From NCBI GenBank assembly GCA_033239005.1, contig BSQZ01000018.1, forward strand, positions 1,697,536 to 1,761,535: a DNA stretch of 64,000 nucleotides, in the 5' to 3' direction. This document shows, in pieces, positions 1-11,499 of this stretch. Below the pieces are notes generated by a model. The model worked only from the letters and a program-made list of their open reading frames with translations. It ran no database searches and had not been told where the DNA came from. This DNA is from Lamellibrachia satsuma. Its lineage: Eukaryota; Annelida; Polychaeta; Sabellida; Siboglinidae. The stretch's first letter is position 1. Each line of letters begins with the position of its first letter. The position numbers and the translations under genes are program-made.

Positions 1-129
1 ACTGTTTCTGCATTACATGTTTCTGAGGATTTTTGCAGAATATAGCTTGAATTCGAGGACTCGGGTGTCACATGGCCCTGTATATCGCAGTACTTTTAAG
101 GTTTGGTTTTCCATGCTTCATCATGTAGT

Positions 130-1075
130 ATCTAGGCTATATATAGGGTATAGTGTTGTAGATTACATCATGTAGTGTTGGCCATGTAGGGCGTAGTGTT
201 GTAGATTACATGTAGTGTTGGCCATGTAGGGTGTAGTGTTGGCCATGTAGGGTGTGGTGTTGTTGATTACATCATGTAGTGTTGGCCTTGTATGGTGTAA
301 TGTTATAACTTTCATCATGTAATGTTGGCCTTGTATGCTGTAATGTTGTAGATTACATCATGTAATGTTGGCATTGTATGGTGTAATGTTGTAGATTACA
401 TTATGTAATGTTGGCCTTGTGTGTAGTGTTGTAGATTACATCATGTAGCATATGCCTTGTAGGGTGTAATGTTGTAGCTTATGCCATGTAGTGTTGGCCT
501 TGTTGGGTGTTAAGTTGTAGATTGCATCATGTAGTGTTGGCCTTGTAGGGTGTAATGTTGTAGTTTGCATCATGTAGTGTTTGCTGTGTAGGGTGTAATG
601 TTGTAGATTACATCATGTAGTGTTGGCAATGTAGGGTGTAATGTAGATTTCATCATGTAGTGTTGGCCTTGTAGGGTGTAGTGTTGTAGATTGCATCACG
701 TGGTATTGGCCTTGTAGGGTGTAGTGTTGTAGATTGCATCATGTAGTGTTGGCCTTGTAGGGTGTAATGTTGTAGATTACATCATGTAGTGTTGGCCTTG
801 TAGGGTGTAGTGTTGTAGATTGCATCATGTAGTGTTGGCAATGTAGGGTGTAATGTTGTAGATTTCATCATGTAGTGTTGGCCTTGTAGGGTGTAGTGTT
901 GTAGATTGCATCATGTGGTGTTGGCCTTGTAGGGTATAATGTTGTAGATTACGTCATGTAGTGCTGGCTTTGTAGAATGTAGTGTTGTAGGTTACACATT
1001 GTAGTGTTAACCTTGAATGGTGCAGTGTAGTGTTGACCTTGTAGGTTACATCGTGTAGTGTTTATCATGTAGTGC
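130..1075. repeat. 43-bp minisatellite
   Basis: About 22 diverged tandem copies of a 43-bp unit whose core reads GTTGTAGATTRCATCATGTA followed by GTGTTGGCCTTGTAGGGTGT. The 43-bp spacing is clearest between 683 and 900. Copies near both ends carry deletions. It lies upstream of the first exon I can place for the plus-strand gene ending at 3304, so it may be intronic. No coding potential is apparent. Confidence 0.9.
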
Positions 1076-1102
1076 GTGGTGTTGTAGATTACACCATTTG
1101 TT

Positions 1103-1106
1103 TGTG

Positions 1107-1138
<32 letters not shown>

Positions 1139-1295
1139 TGCATGCATGCATGTGTGTGTGTGTGTGTGAATCCATGCTTGCAAGTGTGTGTGCTTATCTA
1201 AACATCAGTGTGATTCATGGGTACCTGTGTGTGTGTGTATGTGTGCACAAGCATGCATGCACGCACACATACATACACACACATGCATATACTAA
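1103..1295. repeat. (TG)n / (TGCG)n / (CA)n microsatellite cluster
   Basis: Alternating purine-pyrimidine tracts: TG, TGCG and TGCA runs at 1103-1168, a second TG run near 1229-1243, and CA/CACG runs to about 1290. ORFs here encode only low-complexity Cys/Val or His/Thr and are not genes. Confidence 0.9.
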
Positions 1296-1493
1296 CACTG
1301 GCACATATATTGGTACTAGTAGGCCCTGTCTGGATGGTAACATACTGGTACTTGATACCAGGTACCTTGGTATGAGGTGCTGTTGCCTGGCTCTGGTACT
1401 AGAGCTTGGTACTAGTTCCTGGTACTGGAATCAGACACTGATGTATTTCTTCTTAGAAGTGATATAAGCTAAGTGGTTATGTTTCTGTTGTAG

Positions 1494-3304
1494 GCAATAG
1501 ATCTCACATGTGGCTTCCAGAGGCAGTTAATAGCAGGTATGGATCATAGATTTCTTACGACGAGTCATACATGGTACAATGGCAGATACTACAGAAATCT
1601 ATGGAATCAGTAATGTCTATGGTGGTAATCATCACCTCAGCCATTGTCAGCCCACTGCAGGGCGAAGGCCTCCCGAAGCTGGTACCATTTACTTCTGTCC
1701 TGTGCCGTTCTCCATGTCATGCCAGTAAACTTTATAATTTCATCTCTCAATCTAGTTTTTTGAGAACCTATCATTGGTGTCCATTCTGTTATTATCTTTG
1801 TCCACCTGTTGTCCATAGTTCTGGCAAGGTGTTCCGCCCATCTCCATTTCTTGATTTTAACTTGTTTTATGATATCCTGGATATTAGTTTGCTCTCTGGT
1901 CCTTCTATCTCTCTTGGTAATTCCTAGCATGTTGTTCTAAGTTTTTGTTCCATTTTTTGTCATTGCCCAAGTCTCTGCACCATATGTCATAGATGGTAAT
2001 ATACGTTCAAACAAACAAACAAACCTGTCAATAGTTTCTAAAATATCATTGTTAACTTTAATTTGTGTTACTTTAGCGTAACTGTTGAACATGACTTGTC
2101 TTTTTCATGTTGATTCTTAACCCCAATATTGCACTTTCTTTGTTGAGGTCATTTAACATTTCCTCTAGTTTTTCTGCATTGTTTGTGATAAGAACAATAT
2201 CATCAACAAAGAGCAGATGGCTTAGATGATCACTGTTTATGTTGATTCCCTTTCTGTCCCAGTCTAACCTGAAGATTCCTTTTAAGGCAGCATTAAACAA
2301 TTTAAGTGAGACAGTGTCTCCCTGTCTTACACCTCTATCTACATTGATCTTGTAGCTATCTTTGTGGAGTCTGATGATTGATGTGCTCTGGTTATAATAT
2401 ATTGTGTTGATGATATTGATGTAGGATGAATGTATAGTGGTAATAGTGATCATCAAATCCTGGGGAAATCGGTCACTAATAAGTAGTTTGCAGTGAGCTG
2501 TATCCAGCGATGGCTTGCATGTACTGTTGATATGTATTCCACCTGGTAATTACCTCTTAAGGAACCTTTTTTTGTATTCTTTTCTATTTATTGATATGTA
2601 CACTGCAGCAAGTTGAAATGATGATGTGTTGTGTTTTAGGAGACACTGTCATTCAACCTCTGCCTGCACAGCTGATAAACACAATAAGTGAGTGTATGTA
2701 AGGCTCCTATCTGGACGTTTTAAAGCTTTAATGTAAGGACTGGATGTTTACGATATGTTGCTGGTCACTGATCGTAAGTTTTCTTTCCAGAAGACTTGCT
2801 ATTTCCAATTCAGAAAAATTAACATATCGCAACTTGGCTTGATTAATCTTTAAACAAACCTCACAATTCTGTATAACCAACTGAAAGATTTGTGATATAC
2901 AGATTCCTCCTAAAATATACCTATGTTGTCTGGATTGAACCATATCACATGTAGCGAACCAAGTCTGCTAGTAACTAGCTAATTATGAAAATTTGCATCC
3001 ATAATATGGAGTCTGATACTAGTCAACTTTGTTCCCTGTCATTTGCTGATCACCGAACGTGTTTCAGAATCTTGTTGCTTTGGGAAGTTCAGGCATTAAT
3101 TCCTGCTAATTTTTTGCCACCAGGACTGGCGGCTCAAACTTTGTTTGCCCGGACTGCGCAAAGAAGCAGTCACGTGACTCGGACATGTGGCGCAGCCTGG
3201 TGTCCGAGTCTGGCGACCAGGTTCCAGCCGATGAATATGCTGACGCGGATGAGCTGAGTAAAGAACACGTGATGGGACTGCCTGTGGATGGCTTGAAAGA
3301 ATGA
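1494..3304 (+). CDS. 3' end of a split gene, unknown family (three exons)
   Basis: Three phase-compatible exons, 1494-1536, 2640-2687 and 3124-3304, join into one frame of about 90 codons ending in TGA at 3302-3304. Acceptors are TTGTAG, GTTTTAG and GCCACCAG; donors are GTATGG and GTGAGT. The last exon has a clear coding look: a possible zinc-binding CPDC motif after GGSNFV, then an acidic stretch (ADEYADADELSKEH) and the C-terminus VDGLKE. A preceding RHCHSTSAC segment adds more Cys and His. An AATAAA at 3601-3606 is a plausible poly(A) signal. Upstream exons would lie left of the window or in the repeat-rich region. The second intron is clean; the first carries an RTE-like LINE fragment. 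I do not recognise the family. The last exon is the surest part; the two short exons rest on splice and phase logic only. Confidence 0.4.
1620..2515 (-). mobile_element. RTE-like non-LTR retrotransposon fragment (reverse transcriptase C-terminal part)
   Basis: On the minus strand two broken frames match the RT of an APE-class, RTE-like LINE. The upstream piece (2456-2073) carries GVRQGDTVSLKLFNAAL and the catalytic box as LLFVDDIVLI. The downstream piece (1930-1637) carries the tail typical of this group: W-R-W-A-E-H, then DNRWTKIITEW and a final TAQDRSKW...ALQWADNG. The frames are separated by stops and a frameshift near 1930-2073, and the endonuclease is missing. It is a dead 5'-truncated copy inside the first intron of the putative gene 1494-3304, on the opposite strand. 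Confidence 0.85.
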
Positions 3305-3600
3305 CTCAAGTCAATGTAGAATACTGTTACTTGTGTTCAGTACTGTTGGTTGTTATGTGGTACTAATTAATGTTGTTTTAGGGGCCAAACAATGGCATCC
3401 TCTTGGATAATTCTGTTGTAACAAATTTTATATTCTTCCTTGTCCCGCCATGATTATATCTAGTGTGGGAATTTGATGGGATAGTCAGGCAGTGGCTGAC
3501 ATAGGTGTTCAGGTAATAGGGTTCCACTTTCTAGAGATTGTTTCCAGGGGTGCAGCGGAAGTCTTATTATTATCTTATTTTAGAATCGTGTCAAAAATCA

Positions 3601-3606
3601 AATAAA
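3601..3606 (+). promoter_or_regulatory. candidate poly(A) signal AATAAA
   Basis: Canonical hexamer about 300 bases after the TGA of the plus-strand gene ending at 3304; no other convincing hexamer was noticed between them. Confidence 0.35.
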
Positions 3607-3654
3607 AAATGGAATGTATCTAGAACCTTCTACAACATGCTAGCTTGTATGTTA

Positions 3655-3742
3655 TTGGACTCTCGATAAGCCAGTGGTCTCCTGGTCCATTTGCCATCTG
3701 GAACTTGTAGTTTGGGATGGCAATCTTGTTAAATCTTGTGCA
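3655..3742 (+). mobile_element. solo 3' tail of the CR1-like LINE
   Basis: The stretch GACTCTCGATAAGCCAGTGG, then the conserved TCCATTTGCCATCTGGAACT and GGGATGGCAATCTTGTTAAA, matches the 3' untranslated end of the CR1-like elements at 9447, 22183 and 63430. Only the last ~90 bases are present, as expected from severe 5' truncation during target-primed reverse transcription. Confidence 0.8.
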
Positions 3743-4332
3743 AACATGCTATTTAATTTTGATGAAATCATCGAACAAATGCTATGTCCTAGATCAAAAG
3801 GATGTTTACACTGTCACAACTTACCAAGTCTAACAATCAAAGTAAATTCTTTTGAAGAGTTTAACGACACTACATTACACGCAATACAGATTTGAACATA
3901 AATGAAACTGATTTGCGATGGGCTAAATTAATTAGGGAAGCTGCTTTAATATTTAATATCTGCATGGACCTTTTTGGTGTATTACAACATATATTTTGTC
4001 TAGATTCCCCCATTGACAAATGCCTCAGCTGAACCGCCGAGTCTTGTTACAGAGCTGCCAGTTAAAACTTGGGATTGGTAATACTTGACATGTGTAGCTA
4101 GGCTTATAGAACATATAATCAGCACTGTTACGTTGGCTGTTAAGATGGAAAATAGCTGATGAACCTTGCCAAAAACTTGTTGCATAGTGTAATACATAGT
4201 GCAGAGTTTGGATGATTGAGATCTGTCAGAAACTGAGTTTGAAAGTTGCCTTTCTAGCCAGAGACCTGGTTGTATATTTTATTCTTGAATGGACGGATGT
4301 TCCAGCTTCTTCGATTGTTTCATTTGACATGT

Positions 4333-4430
4333 TATGTACCTCTCAAGAATTGTTTTGGTATTCTCCGAATATTTCCGCTGACTCGCTTGGCCTTCATCAG
4401 TGTACAAATGCGTTTCTTGAGAGGTAAATA
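4333..4430. repeat. inverted repeat, 19-bp arms
   Basis: Left arm GTTATGTACCTCTCAAGAA and right arm TTCTTGAGAGGTAAATAAC pair with one mismatch around a ~60-base loop. The loop holds TCCGAATATTTCCGCTGACT, which resembles TCCGAATATTTCGAGCGACT near 38901, so this is probably the end of an unclassified dispersed repeat. Confidence 0.6.
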
Positions 4431-4839
4431 ACGTCAAATGGTTGTACACTGTTGTATATTTTTGCTGTGGGGGACATTTGATCTCAACGGTTTGAGCATG
4501 ACGGCTTGTAAAACAGACTGAAGTGTAACTGACTGCAACTGTTGCATGTATGTGCGGATAGAGTTAAAGTGGGAGTTGGCACAGTAGTGAAAATTTTTGT
4601 TTGAACTCAATTACTGATATTGTTTTTGACTGTCATAACTGCAAGCATTGTACTGCCGGTGTTGTGAAGTTCACTTAGGTTCGATGCGGTCGTCCTCGGC
4701 AGCTCCTGCGAGACTACTTTCTGTTGGGTTTTACTTTATTTATATGTACAGTTGTTGTAGTTGTTGTTGTTTATGTTTGTTGGTGAATAATACAGATCTA
4801 TGCATTGTTGTCATCATTGAGAGAATGTCTGTTTCCTCA

Positions 4840-5150
4840 CTTTGTCTGTATTCAATAAATACAACCTCAGTTTGTCTGCTTCATTTTGAATTTGCAGCCA
4901 ACACATTCCATCTTAGTTTGTTTATATCCAACACCCGATGCCCCAGTTTTGCCTATAATCAACACCCACTGCCTCCGTTGTCTGTATTCAACCAGAGCCC
5001 AGTAAGTTTGTCTTTATTCAACAAATACAGCTATCAATTTGTCTACATTCTGCTTCTCCATCTCCCATTTTGTTATTGTTCAACCAGTAAGTTTTCATTA
5101 AAGCACCCCACCACAGTTTGTCTTTATTCAACACCTGCTGTACGTTGTGC
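4840..5150. repeat. degenerate repeat with CAGTTTGTCTTTATTCAACA core
   Basis: Six or more diverged copies of a ~40-base motif built on TTTGTCTRTATTCAACA followed by CCC/CAG-rich sequence. Spacing is irregular, so this is an old tandem array. Confidence 0.5.
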
Positions 5151-5344
5151 GTTGCAACAAACATGACATACCCACATGCACCAGTGCTTGCAAAAACATG
5201 GAAAACTTTATGTACATGTGTGCAGTTACATGTCTGCATAATAACATAATTTATCATTATTACATGTTAATTTAATTTGTCAGTGTCACCATGTTACATT
5301 TGTTGATTGACATTTTTATTATGTGCTAAATAAACATAAAATTA

Positions 5345-5600
5345 GCATAGCGAATAGAAAGACGGGCTATCAGTCGAGAGGACTTGGTTTTGAATCGTCT
5401 TGCTACCGTTTCGAAGCTTTGGCAGTTTCATTTATCCCATGTTGCCACAGTTGACTCAGCTGTATAAATGAGTACCTGGCTACAGACAGAGATGCGTATC
5501 TGTACGAATAGTCTTCATGCAGTAATTGGAATGAACAGGTGAAGTGTAAAGTGCTTTGAACAGTCTCAAGGACTGGATACTGCATTATATAAGTACGGAC
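5345..5600 (+). mobile_element. tRNA-derived SINE, diverged copy
   Basis: The 5' part resembles a tRNA: an A-box-like start near 5350 and a B-box-like GGTTTTGAATC near 5386. The 3' part carries GTGAAGTGTAAAGTGCTTTG and GGACTGGATACTGCATTATA, matching the copy at 63118-63424 (opposite strand). The copies are clearly diverged, so this insertion is older. Confidence 0.75.
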
Positions 5601-6374
5601 CTTTACATTTAAAGGTTACACTGAATGTTCAGAGTTTAAAATTGACTGCAAATGTGTTGAACAGGTTTGCAATAATATTGGCTGGTGTTGATTTTATTCT
5701 TGAAAGGGCATATGGACATTTAAATAAATATTTGGCAGGCTGTTAGTTGGAATATGACCTTTGACAGGGGGTCAGAGATCACAAGGCAAGCAACATTGAT
5801 CCACCATTACTCTTACTAATCACTATGTGGAGATGTATTACCTTGATTGTAGTATACACTACTGGTTTCATTTTCTTAACGTGGGGACCAAGTCACAAAT
5901 TTCTACTGTCAATTTTCCCAACAAATGTTCTCCATCCATGTCAGTTTTTTATTCCTTTTTATCCGAATGTACATAGGCCTTTTAACTATCCACCTTATTT
6001 TGATCCTTAGAATGTTTACCAGCCTCATCATACTCCATGACATCAACTAAAATGACTTATAATTAATATAGTTTGACTAACATTTGTTTGTCAAATTAGT
6101 TACGTATGTTTGCTTTCTGCCTGACATGCAATATATTTGTCACTGTACTCGATAATGGTTAATGCTATACACTCAGAGTGTCTATATTGTGCAGATATTT
6201 TAATTAGTTACACCTGATAACTTGAAATATAAACAATACATAAATTTTTATTAAGTAATATTTAATGAATTGCAAAATATGAGCTACTTATAATTCAATA
6301 AATTGACTATGCAAGTTAATAATAACTGTCCCACGTCTGGTCAAGAACATGGTTCAGAAAGCGGCATCGACATA
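5601..6374. other. AT-rich non-coding stretch
   Basis: No exon, repeat array or transposon signature recognised. The short ORF at 5825-6010 has no supporting features. Confidence 0.5.
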
Positions 6375-6455
6375 AAAAGTGCACGACCTAGTTAAAAGTG
6401 CACGACCTAGTTAAAAGTGCACGACCTAGTTAAAAGTGCACGACCTAGTTAAAAG
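6375..6455. repeat. 19-bp tandem repeat
   Basis: Just over four perfect copies of AAAAGTGCACGACCTAGTT. Confidence 0.95.
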
Positions 6456-6954
6456 GCAGCAGCGCCTCTAGGTTAGTGGGTGCTCATTCGCATGTTGCCT
6501 GTCTTGACTATTAATAGGTGCACGATGTTTAGAAGAACGTTGTTTCGTTGCTGTATCGTCGTTTTTTAGCGCATATTACAAAGCTAATGTGCTAGGCTAC
6601 ATATAAGAATAACTTGTTAAAATATGAACACCAGCATTAGTTGCGAAATTAAATAATACATACATATGTAGTACTACTATTAGCTTAGCCTTGGGCTTAG
6701 TTGAACGGCATGTTTTTAGGTTTAGGGTCTATTAAAAAAAGAAAATAGTTTCTCGTCCGGACTTTTTAAAGGAAGAGGGAAGCCGTTATTATTTACTATT
6801 TATGGATTGTTTGCTATTACAGTAGCCTGTAGTTTCAAAGATAGCCGCCGTGTCTCAGATGTTCAGTGTGGTTGATTTAAAGATAACTAATTAAGCTGTT
6901 GTTTTTTCGGCGAAATATGGAACATGCCAGTGATGTATATTACCATAGAGCCTG

Positions 6955-9315
6955 CCCAGCAGGCACACGACGTTGTAGCAACGTTGTAGCAACGTCAGGT
7001 ATCGACGTTGTGATGACGTCGAAATATTGGTCGATATGAAAGTTGAGTCGACGTCGGATATCGACGTTGTTTCAACGTCGGATATCGACGTTGTTTCAAC
7101 GTCGGGTATCGACGTTGTTTCAACGTCGGGTATCGACGTTGTGATGCCGTCGAATTATTGGTCGATATGAAAGTTGAGTCGACGTCGGATATCAACGTTG
7201 TTTCAACGTCATGGTTGTTTCAACGTTGTAACAAAGTTACAAACTGACTAGATTTCAACGTCCTTAGTAACGTTGATTTTGTAATTGCAATAATGCTGAC
7301 TGATCTGTCAGCATTGTTTCAACTTCAATGAAACATAGACACAAATGTATCGGTGAGTCCTATGTTTTTTATTGATGATATAAAAGAAAATGCACTTTAG
7401 AATATAATTTGTGTCTGATTAGACAGTGTCGGTGGGTTGTTTGGTTGTGCTGGCTGTTCTTCCACCTCCCCCACTCCTCTCTGGCGCGTACTTCAGGGCG
7501 GCGGCAACAGCTGTGTTTACGTCAAACTCGGTGCTGCCATTCACAGACCTCATAACACTAGCTGAAAGGGAATGCATATACGTAAGTTGTATTATATGAT
7601 ATCTTCTGATATCATGAAATGTGATATATATCCTGGTAGTTTCTAGTTGGAAACAGAAATCAATGAAGAAGCTTTTCTTGTAAAAAAAACCGAATCAATT
7701 AAATTTAGTTAATTACCAATTAATTAACCACGGCCCACGTACGGAATTGGGCGCTTCCTGAAGTTAGAACACTCAACTATAATAGCATAAATGCAAGTAT
7801 TAATAACGAATTAAGCAATATGCAGCGCAGAATACTAAATGAAGATTTCACAGAATATATAATATATAGATATATTATAATAATATATCATTAATGTTGT
7901 GTTTCTATTATGGTCAATCAATTACTCGCAACAAATAAACATATAGACATATATAGTGACAGATAGTACTGCTGAGTTCACCTAAGACTATATTATGTCC
8001 AAGACAGTTCATGGCCTTCGAGTTTGGCGCCTAAAATTACGATGTGAAAAGATCTACTTTCGTATGCTTTGCGAACAAAAATTATTTGCATAATGCTTAA
8101 AATCAATGTATTGGATAATAAAAATTACAGCCAAAGATTCACAAAGGAATTTCTAAAGATGTATACGTACCATGTCTTTCGGCGCGCCAATCGTTTATAA
8201 ATTATAACTGTAAAAAGAATATGGCGGCATGGGCCGGGTAGACTCGCAGTAAAAAACAATTAATATTGATAATCGTCAGTGATTATTTTGAATATATGGA
8301 GCTTACAACAAGAAAATGTTGTCATTGTTTGTTAATTTTTTGTGAGAGTAACTACACGTTTCATATGAATTTTAGTTAGTTTCTTTCCATTTTATTTTGC
8401 TTCACGCGTGGTGCATTACCGCGCGGGAAAAATCCCCTTGCATGCTATGCGAAATTTAATACAAGTAATAAATCATAAGGGTACAGCGCGCGTGAGATAT
8501 CAGAGCTCGGCCTCCCTCGGTCCAAGCTCTGATAAATTACCTCCCGCGAGTGCGGGCGCCGCATGTGTGGCTGGCAAACGGGCTGTTGTCGGCAAGCGCT
8601 TGCCGAGCGCTGCCAGGCGATGTCCGCCCTCGGGCCGATGAATGCGTGCTGGCTGGGACATGATTCCTCATCCCGTTTTAAACCTAAATCGGTTATTTGG
8701 CTAGTGAATCAAACAGACAAAGTTGTGCGATCACAAATCCAGTCACTGACATTGGAAGCATGCTGTACGTCGCCGTTCAAATAAAAATTAATGTTCGTAT
8801 AGTAACTTTCATCTTTAGCATAATAACCTAAATTCGAAGTCTTAACCACGTCAAACTTCGACGTTGTTACGACGAAGGTTGATCGATGTCATATTGATGT
8901 TGCGTACATGTTTTCCACTAATGTGCGTTGCGTATACCGACCTAAATTCGACGTCGCAACAACGTCAAGCTTCGACGTTGTTACGACGGAGATTAATCGA
9001 CGTTACATTGACGTTGCGTATATGTTGTCCACCTACATACATTGCATTCCGACCAAAATTCGACGTGCTAACAACGTCAAACTTCGGCGTTGTTACGACG
9101 GAGGTTAATCGACGTTACATCGACGTTGCGTGTATGTTGTCCACCTATGTGCGTTGCGTACCGACCTACACTCGACGTCCAAACGACGTCAAACTTCGAC
9201 GTCGGTACGACGGGGGTTGATCGACGTTGCATAGACGTTGTGTATATGTTGTCGACGTCGCGACTTTATTTCAACCTATTTTCGACGTCGAAACGACGTC
9301 GGTGTGCCTGCTGGG
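6955..9315. mobile_element. 2.4-kb TIR DNA transposon with ACGTCG-rich subterminal repeats
   Basis: The left end begins CCCAGCAGGCACACGACGTT and the right end is its inverse, ACGTCGGTGTGCCTGCTGGG. Both ends contain long subterminal arrays of short palindromic GACGTCG/AACGTTG motifs: about 270 bases at the left (including a repeated GGTCGATATGAAAGTTGAGT) and about 480 at the right (8840-9300, unit about 110 bases). I cannot fix the target duplication, so the superfamily is open. The interior is mostly AT-rich but holds one apparent terminal coding exon at 7419-7561. The ORFs at both ends are by-products of the repeats. Confidence 0.75.
7419..7561 (-). CDS. candidate terminal exon inside the TIR element
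   Basis: A minus-strand exon opens after the acceptor TTCCCTTTCAG at 7562 and reads about 47 codons to TAA at 7419-7421. It begins with SVMRSVNGSTEFDVNTAV, continues as an Ala/Lys-rich segment (AAALKYAPERSGGGGR) and ends in KQPTDTV. An AATAAA on the minus strand (7366-7371) lies about 50 bases past the stop. Its GC content is well above the flanking sequence. It may be the last exon of the element's own gene, most of which has been lost, or of a captured host gene. I do not recognise the family and see no partner exon. Confidence 0.4.
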
Positions 9316-9446
9316 TGCCATTCCATTTGCCAAATAGTAAATACAATACGTTTTAGCGGGAATGGCTGATGAATAGAAACATTTACGTAAATAGAATATG
9401 GCACGTATATGTACATGTTACTCCGGGAAAATACTTCAATTGACTA

Positions 9447-10820
9447 GATTTAACAAGATTTGCCATCCAAACCAAAGGCCCAGATGGCAAGTGGACAAGG
9501 AAGCCATTGGCTTATCGAGAGTCCAACAATGTTCATCTACTTATAACCCGCCCTCCTGAGATACGTGTCAACCTTGTTTTTAAACATATTCACGCTGCTA
9601 GCGGTTACACAATCTGTAGACAATTTGTTCTATTCATTTATTGTCCTCTGTGAGAACGAGTCCTTCCTGATGTCCAATCTTCATTGATCCTTTACTAATT
9701 TTACCTCATGTCCTCTAGTTCTGCTATCCTTCTTGAGTGAGAAAAACATATTTCTATCAATATTTTCATACCCATTCAATATCTTAAAAACTTCAATCTG
9801 ATCTCCTCTTAACCTCCTTGTCTCTAGAGTTGTTAAACCACATTCTTTCAGGCGTTCTTCATAACTAAGGTCTCTCAGTTCTGGAATCATTTTAGTTGCT
9901 CTCCTTTGTATGCGTTCAAGCGTATCTATATCCTTCTTACGATATGGTCTCCATGCTTGTATACAGTATTCTAAATGAGGTCTAACTATTGCTTTATAAA
10001 GAGGTATAATTAATTTTTTTCCCTTGTAAGTTATGTTTCTTCTAATCAATCCAAGAATTTGATTACCCTTTGAAGCTGCAATACCACACTGCTCTGAAAC
10101 TTTCATATCAGCGCTTATTGTAACTCCTAAGTCCTTTTCTTTTATAGTAGTACCCAGAACAGTATCTCCCATTTTATAGTTTACATTCAAGTTCCCATGT
10201 CCTGTATGTAGGCATTTACATTTCCCAAAATTGAACATCTGCCATTTCCCAGACCATTTCACTAATCTGTCTAGATCGTTTTGTAAATGTTGTTTATCAC
10301 AATCAGTATTAACCTTTCTAAACAATTTTGTGTCATCCGCAAATTTCAGTACGTTACTTGTTATACTGTCGTCCAAGTCATTGATATAAATTAAGAATAA
10401 TATAGGTCCTAATACTGATCCTTGAGGTACCCCACTCAAAACCGATTTCCAATTTGAAACTTCTCCATCTACTACAACTCGTTGTCTTTTGTCAGTCAGC
10501 CATTGTTCTATCCAGTCAGTTATGCTATCCCCGATACCATGGGCTTTTAATTTAAGTAGTAATCTTTGATGTGGCACTTTGTCAAAAGCTTTCTGAAAAT
10601 CTAAATAGATAATATCTACTGGCGATCCCACGTCTATCCACTTAGTGATTTCTTCCAAAAAACATAACATATTTGTTAAGCATGACCTCGCTTTAAGGAA
10701 TCCATGTTGAGATGAATTTAATAATTTATGCTTAACGAGGAAGTCCACCATATGGTCTTTAATTAACCTTTCTAATAATTTACAAATCACTGACGTTAAA
10801 CTCACTGTGTTTATACCTTC
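9447..10820 (-). mobile_element. CR1-like LINE, 5'-truncated, long open RT frame
   Basis: The minus-strand frame 10925-9681 stays open through the RT domain of a CR1/Jockey-group LINE. Recognisable steps are STQHGFLKARSCLTN-type thumb-proximal sequence, YLDFQKAFDKVPH, the SGVPQGSVLGPILFLIYIND block, the catalytic FADDT box, and the C-terminal RPHLEYCIQAWRPYRKKD and IQRRATKMIPELRDLSYEER segments. Homology begins near 10820, so the endonuclease and N-terminus are missing and the first ~35 codons are flanking sequence. The frame stops at 9681, short of the C-terminus seen in sister copies; the 3' UTR runs on to the shared terminal GGATGGCAAATCTTGTTAAA. This is the best-preserved RT of its family here but cannot be autonomous. 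Confidence 0.9.
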
Positions 10821-10925
10821 TTGAATATGCACTACATCAACGTAAATGACAAGGAGGACGAAATTAGGCAACTTAATTATTTGGTGGCGTGTCCCAACTT
10901 CGTGTGTTGCCCAATTACGTGGCAA

Positions 10926-11499
10926 CGCAGTATTTTATTGTTTTGCAACTACCGGTTGATGATTGGAGACCACTGTTTTCGCAAAAAACGAACAGCTGCA
11001 TCGTTGTTATTGCTATCCTCTTTACACGCTGTGAGGGGTGAGGCTGGCACCGATACCGGTTGTCAACTGTTGTTTCCCCTTCTTCGTCATCAAGGCAATG
11101 TTTACGCGAAGGAGCACCTTTAAAACAGTTTTAAATGGCGCTACAAGATGTCGCCACCTGCTCAGGGACTGGTGACGATATTGGCGAATGTTTCGGATTC
11201 AGTGAGTATTGCATTACATTTGCGGATTTATCACTTAACTCTATTTTGCTAAAGTAGATAACTGAAACTGTACGCAATAATGCGGCTATGGGGTCAATCG
11301 GATAATTATTCGTATCAATATATCATGCAGCGATGAGTGTACATATTGTGATCACGAGGTGGCGCTGCCATTGAGTGCGAAGTGCTCCTTGAATGTTATT
11401 TGAGAGAGCTACATTTACCTCTGTTTAAAAGAGCTCGTAGTAGAACTTTTCAGGCGGCTGACATTTCACCAGAGACAAACGTTGTAAAGACTAGACGAC
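10926..11499. promoter_or_regulatory. probable promoter/5' UTR of the Myb/SANT-like gene
   Basis: Between the LINE and the first coding ATG (11500) lies sequence of higher GC. I see no clear TATA box, and the transcription start cannot be placed by eye. Nothing else coding is evident. Confidence 0.3.

Larger units (their letters stand above)
3743..5339. other. non-coding stretch, no gene seen
   Basis: AT-rich sequence. Apart from an inverted repeat at 4333-4430 and a degenerate repeat at 4840-5150, I see nothing with splice-supported coding potential. The 172-codon frame at 4648-5166 follows the degenerate repeat and looks spurious. Confidence 0.5.

Noticed and set aside
4648..5166. 172-codon ORF with hydrophobic Cys-rich start
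   Set aside because: It follows a degenerate repeat and has no domain or splice support.
9681..10925. Domesticated host RT gene at 9.7-10.9 kb, because of its long open frame
   Set aside because: It has the usual 3' UTR and 5' truncation of the CR1-like family, and no splice sites or host domains are fused.
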